Shown one piece after another: positions 11,010 through 20,141 of a stretch of 64,000 nt of DNA. This DNA is from Nitrobacteraceae bacterium AZCC 2146 (GTDB taxonomy: Bacteria > Pseudomonadota > Alphaproteobacteria > Rhizobiales > Xanthobacteraceae): the NCBI GenBank assembly GCA_036924855.1, contig JBAGRP010000001.1, positions 1,116,001 through 1,180,000 on the forward strand. Direction: 5' to 3'. The notes below the pieces were generated by a model, which saw only the letters and a program-made list of their open reading frames with translations, did not search any database and was not told the origin of the DNA. Numbering within the stretch: the first letter of the stretch is position 1; the number at the start of each line of letters is the position of its first letter. The translations under genes and the position numbers were made by a program.

Positions 11010-11984
11010 GTGAGACATCGTCGTTCCCTCGCCGTCCTGAGCATGTTTCTGCTCGGGCTCGCATCGGCGCCAGCCGTGGCCGAGACCTATCCAAGCCGAA
11101 CCGTCAACATCGTCGTGCCCTACCCCGCCGGCGGCTCCGTCGATGGCGTCGCGCGGATCATTACGCAGAAGCTCAACGAGTCCCTCGGCCAGTATTTCAT
11201 TGTCGATAATCGTGCCGGCGGCGCCGGCGGAATCGTCGGGGCGAATTACGTCGCCAAGGCGGCTCCCGACGGCACCACGCTGCTGCTCACCGCCTCGATC
11301 CACGTCATTACGCCGTTCCTGAACAAGACCATCCCGTATGACGTGGTCAAGGACTTCACGCCAATCACACTGATCGCATCCACCCCGCTGCTGGTCAGCA
11401 GCGCGCCAAACGTGCCCGCCAACACGCTGAAGGAATTCTTTGACCTCGTTCGCAAGGATCCCAACAAGTATACCTTCGCCACATCGAGCTTCGGCTCGGC
11501 CGGCCATCTGGCAATCGAACTGCTGAAACGCGACGCCGGGCTCGACACGCTGGTGATCGCCTACAAGGGTGCCAGCCCCGCGCTGAACGACCTGATGGGT
11601 GGTCAAATCCAGTTGATGGTCGATCCGATGCTGTCCTCCCTGCCGCTGGCGCAGAGCAAGGCGATCAAGGCGCTAGCCATCACCAGCGCCAAGCGATCGC
11701 CCGCGGCGCCCGAAATTCCGACTGTCGCCGAGGCCGGCATGACCGGATTCGAATTCGTCTCCTGGTACGGGCTGTGGGCGCCCAAGAGCCTGTCGCCCGC
11801 GCTGGTCGACAAGCTGCAAACCGAAGTCGCCAAAATCCTCGCCATGCCCGACGTCAAGCAACGCCTGGAGACTTTGGGCTTCGAGCCGATCGGCTCGTCG
11901 ACCGAGTACTTCACCAAGTTCATCGCCAGCGAGATGGAAAAAAGCGGCAAGATCATCAGCGACGCGAAGATCAAGACCGAATGA
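11010..11984 (+). CDS. Tripartite tricarboxylate transporter (Bug-family) substrate-binding protein
   Basis: A 324-aa periplasmic solute-binding protein of the Bug/TctC family. An N-terminal signal peptide ends near 'APAVAET'. The family signature 'YPSRTVNIVVPYPAGGSVDG' follows, then the second loop 'VDNRAGGAGGIVGANYV'. The GTG at 11010 is chosen because GAGAGG lies 7 nt upstream. An ATG at 10986 in the same frame has no such site. No TctA/TctB membrane subunits are nearby, which is common for Bug proteins. The cluster suggests it captures the substrate of the neighbouring catabolic enzymes. Confidence 0.88.
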   Translation: MRHRRSLAVLSMFLLGLASAPAVAETYPSRTVNIVVPYPAGGSVDGVARIITQKLNESLGQYFIVDNRAGGAGGIVGANYVAKAAPDGTTLLLTASIHVITPFLNKTIPYDVVKDFTPITLIASTPLLVSSAPNVPANTLKEFFDLVRKDPNKYTFATSSFGSAGHLAIELLKRDAGLDTLVIAYKGASPALNDLMGGQIQLMVDPMLSSLPLAQSKAIKALAITSAKRSPAAPEIPTVAEAGMTGFEFVSWYGLWAPKSLSPALVDKLQTEVAKILAMPDVKQRLETLGFEPIGSSTEYFTKFIASEMEKSGKIISDAKIKTE

Positions 11985-12003
11985 CGGGGATCGAGCGACG
12001 GCG

Positions 12004-13254
12004 ATGAAGGTTCTGGTTCTCGGCGCCGGCGTCATTGGCACCGCCTGCGCCTACTATCTTTCCAGGGCGGGCCACGAGGTGACGGTCATCGATCGTCAGT
12101 CCGGACCGGCCCGCGAGACCAGCTTCGGCAATGCCGGCGGTGTATGCCCTGGCTTTGCCGGGCCGTGGGCGGCGCCGGGGATGCCGTTCAAGGTGGTCGG
12201 ATGGCTGTTCGAAAAACACGCACCGCTGGTGCTGCGCCCGCAGCTTGACATCCAGCAATGGAAATGGCTCGCGGCCTTTGTCGCCAATTGCACGGTCGAG
12301 CGCTTTGCGATCAACAAGGCGCGGATGCAGCGCATTGCGCATTACAGCAAAGCGTGCCTGGTCGCGCTGCGCAATGAAACCGGCATCTCCTATGACAACG
12401 ACAGCGGCGGCGTGCTGCAGGTCTTTCAGACCGAAGAAGAACTCGACGGCGCCGCGCGAGCTGCAAAAGTCCTCGCGTCGTTCAACGTCGCGCACCGCAT
12501 CGTCACGTCGGCTGAAGCGGTTGCGATCGAGCCCGCGCTGGCAAAGGCGGCGGTCTCGCTGAGCGGCGGACTGCATTTGCCGGACGACGAGACCGGCGAC
12601 TGCCATCTGTTCACGTCGCGGCTCGCCGACCTGCTGGCCGAACGCGGCGTTACGTTCCAGTTCGATACCACCGTTCGCGCTTTGCTCACCGAAGGGGATG
12701 CGATCTCGGGCATCCTGACCGATCGTGGCGTCCTGCAGGCCGACAGCTATGTCGTCGCGCTCGCCAACGAAGCGCCGTCGCTGCTGCGCCCGCTCGGCAT
12801 CGATATTCCCGTCTATCCCGTGAAGGGCTATGCGGTCACCGCCGAGGTCGGCGATCCCAACATGGCACCGCGCTCGTCGGTAATGGACGAGCACAGCAAG
12901 GTGATGGTTACCCGGCTCGGCAATCGTGTTCGAGCGGCCGGCGTCGCCGAGATCGGCGGCTACGACACCAGCGCGGCTCCGGATCAGGCCGCAGGCGTGC
13001 TTCACACGGTCGAGGCGCTGTTTCCGGAAGCGGCAGACTACCGCCAGGTCTCATACTGGGCCGGCCTGCGCCCGATGACGCCGGATGGCCCGCCCTATCT
13101 CGGGACTACCAAATTCAACAATCTGATCCTGAATATCGGCCAGGGGTCCAATGGCTGGACGCAAGCTTGCGGCTGCGGTCAGATCGTTGCAGATATGATC
13201 GATCGGCGCGTACCGGCGATCGATCTGGATGGCCTCACGCTGGAGCGCCGCTAG
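12004..13254 (+). CDS. DadA-like FAD-dependent D-amino-acid dehydrogenase
   Basis: A 416-aa FAD oxidoreductase of the DAO family. The dinucleotide motif is 'LGAGVIGTACAYYLSRAGHEVTVID' in outline (Gly7, Gly9, Gly12). The DadA-type stretch 'ETSFGNAGGVCPGFAGPWAA' follows. The C-terminal 'GLRPMTPDGPPYLG' and 'GQGSNGWTQACGCG' segments match D-amino-acid dehydrogenases, which oxidise D-amino acids to 2-oxo acids at the membrane. Its pairing with a racemase supports D-amino-acid use. Its 3' end overlaps convergent lpxB by 20 nt. Confidence 0.9.
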   Translation: MKVLVLGAGVIGTACAYYLSRAGHEVTVIDRQSGPARETSFGNAGGVCPGFAGPWAAPGMPFKVVGWLFEKHAPLVLRPQLDIQQWKWLAAFVANCTVERFAINKARMQRIAHYSKACLVALRNETGISYDNDSGGVLQVFQTEEELDGAARAAKVLASFNVAHRIVTSAEAVAIEPALAKAAVSLSGGLHLPDDETGDCHLFTSRLADLLAERGVTFQFDTTVRALLTEGDAISGILTDRGVLQADSYVVALANEAPSLLRPLGIDIPVYPVKGYAVTAEVGDPNMAPRSSVMDEHSKVMVTRLGNRVRAAGVAEIGGYDTSAAPDQAAGVLHTVEALFPEAADYRQVSYWAGLRPMTPDGPPYLGTTKFNNLILNIGQGSNGWTQACGCGQIVADMIDRRVPAIDLDGLTLERR

Positions 13255-14407
13255 ATCGCGCGCCACGCAGCACACCGAGCACGATGTCCGCCGCACCGAC
13301 GCTCGGCGAGGCCTTGCCGGTTGCCATGATGGTATCGAGCCGCGCGAAGGCCTCGACCTGGCGCTGCCGCATCGGCGTATCCGCGAGCACCTCGCGCAGC
13401 GCCGGAGCCAGTTTTTCTGGCGTGCAGTCCTGCTGAATGTATTCCGGCACGACGTTTTCCCCGACCACAAGGTTGGCGAGAATGACCGAGGCCGAGCGGA
13501 TCACGCGCCTGGCGATCCAGGCTTCGACGCTGCCGCCCTTGTAGGCGGCAACCATCGGCACGCCGGCAACCGCAAGCTCCAGCGTCACCGTACCGGACTT
13601 GGCGAATGCCGCATGAGCTAACCGGAACGCGGCGCGCTTGTCCTGCTCGCCGACCACCACGCGCGGCTGCACCGGCCAGTCCTTCAACGCGGAGGCGATC
13701 ACCTCCTGTAGATGCGGCATGGTCGGCAGGATCAGGTCGAATGCCACGCCCTGCTTCTGCAGCAGTTCGAGCGTGACACCGAAGATCGCCATGTGGTGGC
13801 GGATCTCGCTACGCCGGCTGCCGGGGAGCACCAGCAGCACCGGCGGCTGCGCATCACGGCGCGCCTGCTCCTCGCTATTCGGCCGCAACGCGCTGATCTG
13901 CTCGATCAGGGGATGGCCGACATAGGTGCATGGCGGGCCGCCGAGGCTGCGATGCGCTTCGGGCTCGAACGGCAGCAGCGCCAGCACATGATCGACATAG
14001 CCCTTCATCGCCCGCGCCCGGCCGGGCCGCCACGCCCACACCGACGGCGAGACGTAATTGACAATCGGGATCGCGGGATTACGCCGCCGCACGCGCCGCG
14101 CCACGCGGTGGGTGAAATCCGGACTGTCGATGATGACCAGAATATCCGGTGCCGCCTTCAGCACTGCGTCGGTGGTCTCCGCAATCCGCCGCAAAATCAT
14201 CGGCAGCCGCTGCACCACCGCGGCAAATCCGATGATCGACAGATCCTCGATCGGAAACAGCGACACCAGCCCTTCGCGCGCCATCGTCGAGCCGCCGACG
14301 CCTTCAAACTGAACGTCGTCGCCAAGTCGCTGCCGCAGCACCTTCATCAAGGCGGAGCCGAGGCGATCACCGGATTCTTCGGTAGCGATGAGAAAGATCT
14401 TTCGCAT
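13235..14407 (-). CDS. lpxB: Lipid-A-disaccharide synthase
   Basis: LpxB (390 aa) is a peripheral GT19 glycosyltransferase joining UDP-diacylglucosamine and lipid X into the lipid A disaccharide. It starts 'MRKIFLIATEESGDRLG' and keeps 'SPSVWAWRPGRARAMK' and 'HPLIEQ' family segments. The ATG at 14407 overlaps the lpxI stop as TGATG, a coupled arrangement. A GTG directly before it would add one residue. The 3' end overlaps the convergent dadA-like gene by 20 nt. Confidence 0.95.
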   Translation of the reverse strand: MRKIFLIATEESGDRLGSALMKVLRQRLGDDVQFEGVGGSTMAREGLVSLFPIEDLSIIGFAAVVQRLPMILRRIAETTDAVLKAAPDILVIIDSPDFTHRVARRVRRRNPAIPIVNYVSPSVWAWRPGRARAMKGYVDHVLALLPFEPEAHRSLGGPPCTYVGHPLIEQISALRPNSEEQARRDAQPPVLLVLPGSRRSEIRHHMAIFGVTLELLQKQGVAFDLILPTMPHLQEVIASALKDWPVQPRVVVGEQDKRAAFRLAHAAFAKSGTVTLELAVAGVPMVAAYKGGSVEAWIARRVIRSASVILANLVVGENVVPEYIQQDCTPEKLAPALREVLADTPMRQRQVEAFARLDTIMATGKASPSVGAADIVLGVLRGARSSGAPA

Positions 14408-15276
14408 CACGCGGGCAGCCCGGTGACGAACAGGCCCGCGGTATCGGCGGCTTCGATCATGAGCTGCGGCTCGGCCACAATGGTGTTGCCGGCGACGATG
14501 GCAATGCCGGCAAGCTGTGCAGCCGCAGCGCGCTCGATGGTGCGCGGTCCCAGCGTCGGCAGATCGAAGCGCAGATCCTGGCCGCTCTTCGGCGCCTTCA
14601 CCAGCACGCCCCGGCCGGGCTTGGCGCGGATGCGGCCCTGTTCGCGCAAATGCGCCACGCGCGCCAGCAGGCCGTCGGTGCCTTCGATATCCTCGACGCC
14701 AACCACATGGCCATCGATCACCACGGTGGCCTGGCCGATGTCGAACGGGCTCAGCGCACGCAGCACCTCGCGGCCTTTTGCGATATCCGCCTCGGCATTC
14801 GTGTCAGGCACCGCGCGCGTTAGAGAGCCGGCCGGCATCAGCAGATCCGGCGCAACGTCCTTGATCCCGAGCAAGCGAAAACCGTCCTGTTCAAAAATCC
14901 GGCCGATGCCGGTGAGCAGATGATCGTCGCCGCCGCGAAACGACGACAGGATGTGCCGCATCGCGCGCAGCGTGCCCCAGTCCAGGCGAATTTCCGATAG
15001 TGCCGGCCTGACCAAGGTGCCGATGAAGACGAGATCGCGGCAATTCTCGCCGCGCATCAGCTTGCTCAGTCGGCCGAGCTGGCCGATCGGAATCCAGTGG
15101 TGTCGGAAACGTGCGACCGCGACGGGATCGCAGACGCCCTTCAGAGCAAAGAACACCGGCGTGATGTTACGCGCCAACAGCGAATCCGCGACCGCGAATG
15201 GCAGCACGCCACCACCTGCGATCAGACCGACCGGCGATGCAACTACCCGATCTTGCGCCGGTCCCTGATGCGTCAT
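14407..15276 (-). CDS. lpxI: UDP-2,3-diacylglucosamine pyrophosphatase LpxI
   Basis: LpxI (289 aa, DUF1009 family) hydrolyses UDP-2,3-diacylglucosamine to lipid X and UMP. It replaces LpxH in most alphaproteobacteria. Visible features are the N-terminal 'GLIAGGGVLPFAVADS', the central 'DDHLLTGIGRIFEQDGF' and the C-terminal 'KAPKSGQDLRFDLPTLG'. The ATG at 15276 gives the expected start. The frame extends upstream to 15441 across lpxA, which is a shadow. It lies 19 nt after lpxA and is coupled to lpxB. Confidence 0.93.
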   Translation of the reverse strand: MTHQGPAQDRVVASPVGLIAGGGVLPFAVADSLLARNITPVFFALKGVCDPVAVARFRHHWIPIGQLGRLSKLMRGENCRDLVFIGTLVRPALSEIRLDWGTLRAMRHILSSFRGGDDHLLTGIGRIFEQDGFRLLGIKDVAPDLLMPAGSLTRAVPDTNAEADIAKGREVLRALSPFDIGQATVVIDGHVVGVEDIEGTDGLLARVAHLREQGRIRAKPGRGVLVKAPKSGQDLRFDLPTLGPRTIERAAAAQLAGIAIVAGNTIVAEPQLMIEAADTAGLFVTGLPA

Positions 15277-15295
15277 GGCCTGCCCCGCGACATGA

Positions 15296-16099
15296 TCAAG
15301 ACTTGCCGTTGCCGTCCTCTGGAAGGCACAGCGCGCGATGCTGACCGGCGGCGATGAAGGCGAGAATCTCCGCGATCGCGGGATCCTCGGCGGCCATCGG
15401 CTGCACGTGCGCAAGCCGTTCGGCGAACACGCCGCCACCATGAAACAGCTTCTGATAGAACGAGCGCACCGCGGCGAGCCGCTGCTTGGTGAACTTGCGG
15501 CGCTTCATACCGATGATGTTGAGGCCTTCGAGGCTGGCATACTGGCCGTTGGCGAGGCCGAACGGAATGATGTCGCCGCGCACGCCGCAGAGGCCGCCGA
15601 CCATCGCCTGCGGACCGATCCGGGTGAACTGGTGCACCGCCGACAGGCCGCCCATGAACACGAAATCACCGATCTCGGAATGGCCGCCGAGCGTCGCCGA
15701 GGTCGCGAAAATGACGTCGTTGCCGACGTGGCAGTCGTGGCTGACATGGCTGCAGTTCATGAAGTAGCCGCGGTCACCCACGCTCGTGATGCCGCCGCCG
15801 GCGACGGTGCCGGCATTCATGGTCACGGACTCGCGGATGGTGCAGCCGTCGCCGATCACCAGCTTCGTGAGTTCACCGCGATAGCTCAGCGACTGCGGCG
15901 GCGTGCCCAGCGAGGCGAACGGATAGATCGTGCAGCCGGCGCCGATGGTGGTCTGCGCGGTGATATGGACGTGAGCTATCAGCTTGCAGTCCGGCCCGAT
16001 CACGACATTGGGGCCTATGATGCAATAGGGCCCGATCGAGGTGCCTTCGCCGATCACGGCGCCGTCTTCAATCCGCGCCGTGGGATCGATCCTGCTCAT
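15296..16099 (-). CDS. lpxA: UDP-N-acetylglucosamine O-acyltransferase
   Basis: LpxA (267 aa) catalyses the first step of lipid A synthesis, adding a 3-hydroxyacyl chain from ACP to UDP-GlcNAc. It is a left-handed beta-helix of hexapeptide repeats from the start ('IDPTARIEDGAVIGEGTSIG') and has the catalytic-His region 'FMNCSHVSHDCHVG'. The C-terminus is helical. It lies 105 nt downstream of an FkbM gene instead of directly behind fabZ, so it probably has its own promoter or depends on read-through. Confidence 0.95.
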   Translation of the reverse strand: MSRIDPTARIEDGAVIGEGTSIGPYCIIGPNVVIGPDCKLIAHVHITAQTTIGAGCTIYPFASLGTPPQSLSYRGELTKLVIGDGCTIRESVTMNAGTVAGGGITSVGDRGYFMNCSHVSHDCHVGNDVIFATSATLGGHSEIGDFVFMGGLSAVHQFTRIGPQAMVGGLCGVRGDIIPFGLANGQYASLEGLNIIGMKRRKFTKQRLAAVRSFYQKLFHGGGVFAERLAHVQPMAAEDPAIAEILAFIAAGQHRALCLPEDGNGKS

Positions 16100-16204
16100 C
16101 GCTTGGTCCAGTGTCCGTGTCGCAAGGTGCGAATATGTTGGGTTTTCCGTTGGTTAGCGCGGGAGACCGGGACTGTCCAGCCCGCTCAAGGCGCGATCTC
16201 CCAC

Positions 16205-17389
16205 TCAGGCGATCCGCCGCGCGACAAAGGCCGGAGTCGACCTGTCGCCGGTCAGTTCGACCGCAAAACCATGCTCGGCCAGCATCGCCAGCGCGTCGTT
16301 CGGCGTGCCGAACGGCGTGGTGTGCAACTCACCGATGATGACATCGACGGTTTGCAGCAGAGAGCCTAGCCGCCGGAACACCGCGATTTCGGCGCCCTCG
16401 ATGTCGATCTTCAGCAGATCGATTTTGCCGATTTCGGCGACGATGCGCCGCGCGTCCAGTGCCGGCACGGTTACCGTCGATGCCGTGGCATTGGCCTCGA
16501 CGCGCGCCACGCCGGTGTGCGTTCCCGGCGCCGACAGGATCGCCTCGCCGTCGCGATCGAGAACGGCGCCGTGGATGGGATGAAGGATTTGCGCAAAACC
16601 GTTGCCGGCGATGTTGTCGGCCAGCAGCCCGAAATTATCCGGCATCGCCTCGATGGCGACGATCCGCCGGCAGCCGAGATGCTTTGCGGCATGCAGTGCA
16701 AAGCCGCCGATATGTGCGCCCAGGTCGAGCACCGTATCGGCGCGGACGATTCCCTTGGCGGCGAGCGCCTCGATGTAGACCGTCCAAGTTTCGTCGATCA
16801 GCACCGCATCCGTCGTGCCGGCGCGGACCCTGAAGTCCACGCCGTGGCTTGGATGGCTTGAGCGTCCGAACAACTCGAATGCCGCACGCAGACCCTGAAC
16901 AAGCTGCGTGTCGCCGTCGCCACGCGCCAGCAGCGCGAATTCGCCGGCCTGGCCAACCATGCCATAGCAGTCGCCGACCCGATCGAACCATCCAACAAGC
17001 GGGGCCATCGAGAGCCGATCGATATAGACCAGTGCGGGGCAATCGCTGGTGGCAGCGAGTTCCTCGTAGCTCGCAACGCGGCTGCCTGGATTCAGCAGAC
17101 CGGAAAGATAGGCGAACACCGGCTTGAGAGCGGCCGGGACGCCAACGACGATCGGTTCAGCGCGCAGCGAGGTCAGACGATCTTGCATCGTGCGAAACAC
17201 GGCGGTCGCATCCGCGTCGGGCGACTGATCGCTCCATATCGCCCGCGCCAGAGAGGCCGTCGGCAGGCCGACCGAGACAGCCACAGGAAGCGCCGCCGCG
17301 TAAACATGTCGACGCGCGTAAGCGAGCACCGCGGCGGTGGTTCGCCCGGCTCCGTAGCTGTTCAGATAGCGAGCGACGCGCTGAATCAT
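16205..17389 (-). CDS. FkbM-family methyltransferase between lpxA and fabZ
   Basis: A 394-aa protein whose C-terminal half is an FkbM-type SAM-dependent methyltransferase. Motif I is 'VLDLGAHIGGF' (residues 220-230), followed by 'IVAIEAMPDNFGLL' and 'DLLKIDIEGAEIAVF'. The N-terminal ~200 residues are not recognised. FkbM enzymes O-methylate sugars and polyketides, and in Gram-negatives they often act on surface polysaccharide. AAGGGG precedes the ATG at 17389. It is divergent from an acyltransferase, and together they split the lpx gene run. A surface glycan role is inference. Confidence 0.88.
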   Translation of the reverse strand: MIQRVARYLNSYGAGRTTAAVLAYARRHVYAAALPVAVSVGLPTASLARAIWSDQSPDADATAVFRTMQDRLTSLRAEPIVVGVPAALKPVFAYLSGLLNPGSRVASYEELAATSDCPALVYIDRLSMAPLVGWFDRVGDCYGMVGQAGEFALLARGDGDTQLVQGLRAAFELFGRSSHPSHGVDFRVRAGTTDAVLIDETWTVYIEALAAKGIVRADTVLDLGAHIGGFALHAAKHLGCRRIVAIEAMPDNFGLLADNIAGNGFAQILHPIHGAVLDRDGEAILSAPGTHTGVARVEANATASTVTVPALDARRIVAEIGKIDLLKIDIEGAEIAVFRRLGSLLQTVDVIIGELHTTPFGTPNDALAMLAEHGFAVELTGDRSTPAFVARRIA

Positions 17390-17515
17390 CACACCCCCTT
17401 GCTTTGAATCGCCCCCCAATTGCCGTCATTTCTGGTGTTTCAGCAACAATTAGAATAACTCAGAAACACATGGACGCATTGCGGCCGCAGCGGCGATGTC
17501 GGGAGCTTTTGACGG

Positions 17516-18550
17516 GTGAATAGCGAGCGTTTCGAGTGTCTGGATTCGCTGCGGTTTTTCCTCGCCATGGCGGTGGTGCTTGGCCATGCCGTCGGATGGG
17601 AAAACGCCGTACGCAACGGCGCACTGGCCGTCGATTTCTTCTTCGTGCTGTCGGGCTTTGTGCTGTCGCGCAGCCTGATGCGACGACGGCGAAGCTTGTT
17701 ACACTTTTCCCTTGAGCGGTTAGCCAGGCTCTACCCGCTACATCTGATTACCTTGGTTGTACTGGTCAGCTTTACCGCGTGGACGCGCCCGCTCGATCAC
17801 TCCGATGCGATACAGACGATCCTGCATGCGACATTTCTCAATGGTCTCGGCTTCACCCATCAGCCGTCGTGGAACTGGCCGTCATGGTCGATCAGCGTCG
17901 AATTCACCGTCAACGTCGCCGTCGTCTACGCTCTGGCGACGTATGATCTTCGCAAGACTGCCGTGCTGCTCGTTGGAATCTGCGCTGCGTATTTCGCGCT
18001 GTTTCGTCAGGACTTCATGCACGCGACCATCGAGAACCGGTTTTTCATGTCGGACGGCTTGATTCGCGGGTTGATGGATATCTCGTTCGGCTATCTGGTC
18101 TATGTCGGATACGGCTATGTCAGGCGCAGTCCCCGCCGCAATCACCGTGCCTTGCAGGTGGCGACCTATGGGGCGTTCGCTGGCGCCGCCATCATCCTGT
18201 TCTGTCCGCCATTTCGTCTGTTCGCCTTCGCCAGCGTTGGGCTGATGTCGGTGGCAATCTTGCTGTTGCCCGTGACAGAAACGACACTGGCTGCCATGCT
18301 CGGCGCGGCCCCGCTGCCGTTGCTGGGAGCTGCCAGCTTTTCGGTCTATCTCTGGCACGCACCGCTGCTGGTGATCGCGCGGCAGTACGGGTGGATGACT
18401 TTGGAACGGCCGTCAGTCCTGCAATGCAGCCTGTTCGTCGCTGGCCTGACCGCATTCTCGATCGCGTCGTATTTCTGGATCGAGTTGCCGGCGCAGCGGC
18501 TATTGCTCGGCAGTAAAAGCTCGCCGAAACCGCTCACTTCGCCTGCCTGA
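17516..18550 (+). CDS. OafA/YrhL-type acyltransferase 3 family protein
   Basis: A 344-aa polytopic membrane acyltransferase (Acyltransferase_3), a family that O-acetylates or acylates cell-surface glycans. The N-terminal 'LDSLRFFLAMAVVLGH' holds the conserved Arg and His, followed by 'FFFVLSGFVLSRSL' and about ten hydrophobic segments, with 'FSVYLWHAPLLV' near the C-terminus. It starts at GTG 17516, with GGGAG 10 nt upstream. Codon use is more A/T-rich than in the lpx genes. It is convergent with fabZ, with a 9-nt gap, and divergent from the FkbM gene. Pairing with a methyltransferase suggests O-antigen or lipid A decoration. Confidence 0.88.
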   Translation: MNSERFECLDSLRFFLAMAVVLGHAVGWENAVRNGALAVDFFFVLSGFVLSRSLMRRRRSLLHFSLERLARLYPLHLITLVVLVSFTAWTRPLDHSDAIQTILHATFLNGLGFTHQPSWNWPSWSISVEFTVNVAVVYALATYDLRKTAVLLVGICAAYFALFRQDFMHATIENRFFMSDGLIRGLMDISFGYLVYVGYGYVRRSPRRNHRALQVATYGAFAGAAIILFCPPFRLFAFASVGLMSVAILLLPVTETTLAAMLGAAPLPLLGAASFSVYLWHAPLLVIARQYGWMTLERPSVLQCSLFVAGLTAFSIASYFWIELPAQRLLLGSKSSPKPLTSPA

Positions 18551-18559
18551 AGCGACGGA

Positions 18560-19021
18560 TCAGTCCGTCAGCATCGCGCCGACGTCGGCCGAGGCTACGA
18601 TGACGCCGTTGACCTTGGCGTCGCCGTGAAACCACCACATGGTCTTTTTGCGGCCGATGCTGCGCATGTGATATTCGATGGTGTCGCCCGGCATCACCGG
18701 CTTGCGGAACTTGCACTTGTCGATGGTGAGGAAGTACACCGCGCGCGGCTTCTGGGTGCCTTCGACCGACATGATGCCGATTACGCCGGCAGTCTGCGCC
18801 ATGCCCTCGATCATCAGCACGCCCGGGAATACCGGGCGGTCCGGGAAATGGCCGAGGAACGCCGGCTCGTTGATGGTGACGTTCTTGATGCCGATGCCGC
18901 TGTAATCCTTGCGGATGTTGACGACGCGGTCGATCAGCAGAAACGGATAGCGGTGCGGCAGCGTCTTGAGAATGGTGTTGATATCGACCGTCTCATACGC
19001 AATCGGTGACTCGTCGGTCAT
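18560..19021 (-). CDS. fabZ: 3-hydroxyacyl-ACP dehydratase FabZ
   Basis: FabZ (153 aa) dehydrates 3-hydroxyacyl-ACP in fatty acid elongation and competes with LpxA/LpxD for hydroxyacyl-ACP. The hot-dog fold's catalytic residues are His in '[12 protein letters not shown]' and Glu in '[12 protein letters not shown]'. The ATG at 19021 overlaps the lpxD stop as ATGA. The open frame continues upstream to 19150 over lpxD, which is a shadow. Confidence 0.96.
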   Translation of the reverse strand: MTDESPIAYETVDINTILKTLPHRYPFLLIDRVVNIRKDYSGIGIKNVTINEPAFLGHFPDRPVFPGVLMIEGMAQTAGVIGIMSVEGTQKPRAVYFLTIDKCKFRKPVMPGDTIEYHMRSIGRKKTMWWFHGDAKVNGVIVASADVGAMLTD

Positions 19022-20109
19022 TCCCGCCCCTCGTCCTTCGCATCCTGCGACGTCGTATTCGCGCCCGGCGCGCTGTCGCGGCCGAGCTTCTCCACCGCGA
19101 GAATCTCGCGAAACCACTGCTTGGTCGGCTTGGCAAAGAAACCGCCCCACCGCCCTTTGGCCGGGATGCTGTCCTTGACGCCGCTCATGGCGGTGACCTG
19201 TGCGCCGTCACCGATCGTAATGTGATTGTTGAGGCCAACCATGGCGCCCAGCGCGACGTTGTCGCCGAGCGTCAGGCTGCCCGCAAGCCCGCATTTCGCA
19301 GCAATCAGGCAGTGTCGCCCGATTGTCACATTGTGGCCGATCTGGACCTGGTTGTCGATTTTGGTGCCCTCGCCGATCACGGTATCGCGCAGGCTGCCGC
19401 GGTCTATAGTCGAACCGGCGCCAATCTCGACATCGTTCTGGATCAACACCCGGCCGGTCTGCGGCACCTTGAGGTGGCTGTCAGCGCCGAAGATGAAGCC
19501 GTAGCCGTCCTGCCCGATGTGGCAGCCGGGATGGATCAGCACGTTGTTGCCGATCAGGGCGAACTGGATCGAGCTGCCGGCGCCGACATTGCAGTCGCGG
19601 CCGATCTTGACGCCCGATGCGATCACCGCGCCGGAGCCGATCACCGAGCCCGCGCCGATCTCGACGTCAGGCCCGATTACCGCGAGGGGATCGACGGTGA
19701 CGTCGTCTTCCAGATGGGCCGTCGGGTGAATAATGGCGGAGACCGCGACTCCGGTCAGGCCGAAGCCGGACTGCGGACGCAGCGCGTCCTCCTGAAGCTG
19801 CCGGCCCAGCGCTACAAAGGCGCCAAACGGGCTTCTGGCGCGTAAAACCGCGACATGCGGGGGAATGTCGCCCTTGAAGCGCTCGCTCACCAGCAAGGCC
19901 CCCGCGCGGGTCTGCGCGAGCTGGCCGATGTAGCGAACGTTATCGAAGAATGCGAGGTGATGCGGGCCGGCCTCGTCGAGCGAGGCAAGGCCCGTGACCC
20001 GCTGGTCGGCCCGCGCGGGGTCGACCAGTTGCGCCTTCGTTGACGCGGCGATTTCAGCCAGCGTCAGCGACAGCGACAGCGATTGCTTGAAGAATATCGG
20101 CTGCGCCAT
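19018..20109 (-). CDS. lpxD: UDP-3-O-acylglucosamine N-acyltransferase
   Basis: LpxD (363 aa) adds the second, N-linked acyl chain to the lipid A precursor. It has a short N-terminal domain ('[17 protein letters not shown]'), then hexapeptide repeats with catalytic His in '[19 protein letters not shown]' and '[14 protein letters not shown]', and a C-terminal helix. The ATG at 20109 gives the usual 'MAQPIFFKQ' start. A TTG at 20139, 2 nt after the bamA stop, is a possible coupled alternative. It overlaps fabZ by 4 nt. Confidence 0.95.
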   Translation of the reverse strand: MAQPIFFKQSLSLSLTLAEIAASTKAQLVDPARADQRVTGLASLDEAGPHHLAFFDNVRYIGQLAQTRAGALLVSERFKGDIPPHVAVLRARSPFGAFVALGRQLQEDALRPQSGFGLTGVAVSAIIHPTAHLEDDVTVDPLAVIGPDVEIGAGSVIGSGAVIASGVKIGRDCNVGAGSSIQFALIGNNVLIHPGCHIGQDGYGFIFGADSHLKVPQTGRVLIQNDVEIGAGSTIDRGSLRDTVIGEGTKIDNQVQIGHNVTIGRHCLIAAKCGLAGSLTLGDNVALGAMVGLNNHITIGDGAQVTAMSGVKDSIPAKGRWGGFFAKPTKQWFREILAVEKLGRDSAPGANTTSQDAKDEGRE

Positions 20110-20141
20110 TCCACCCGTCGCGGTCCGGCCCGTGATCAAAC

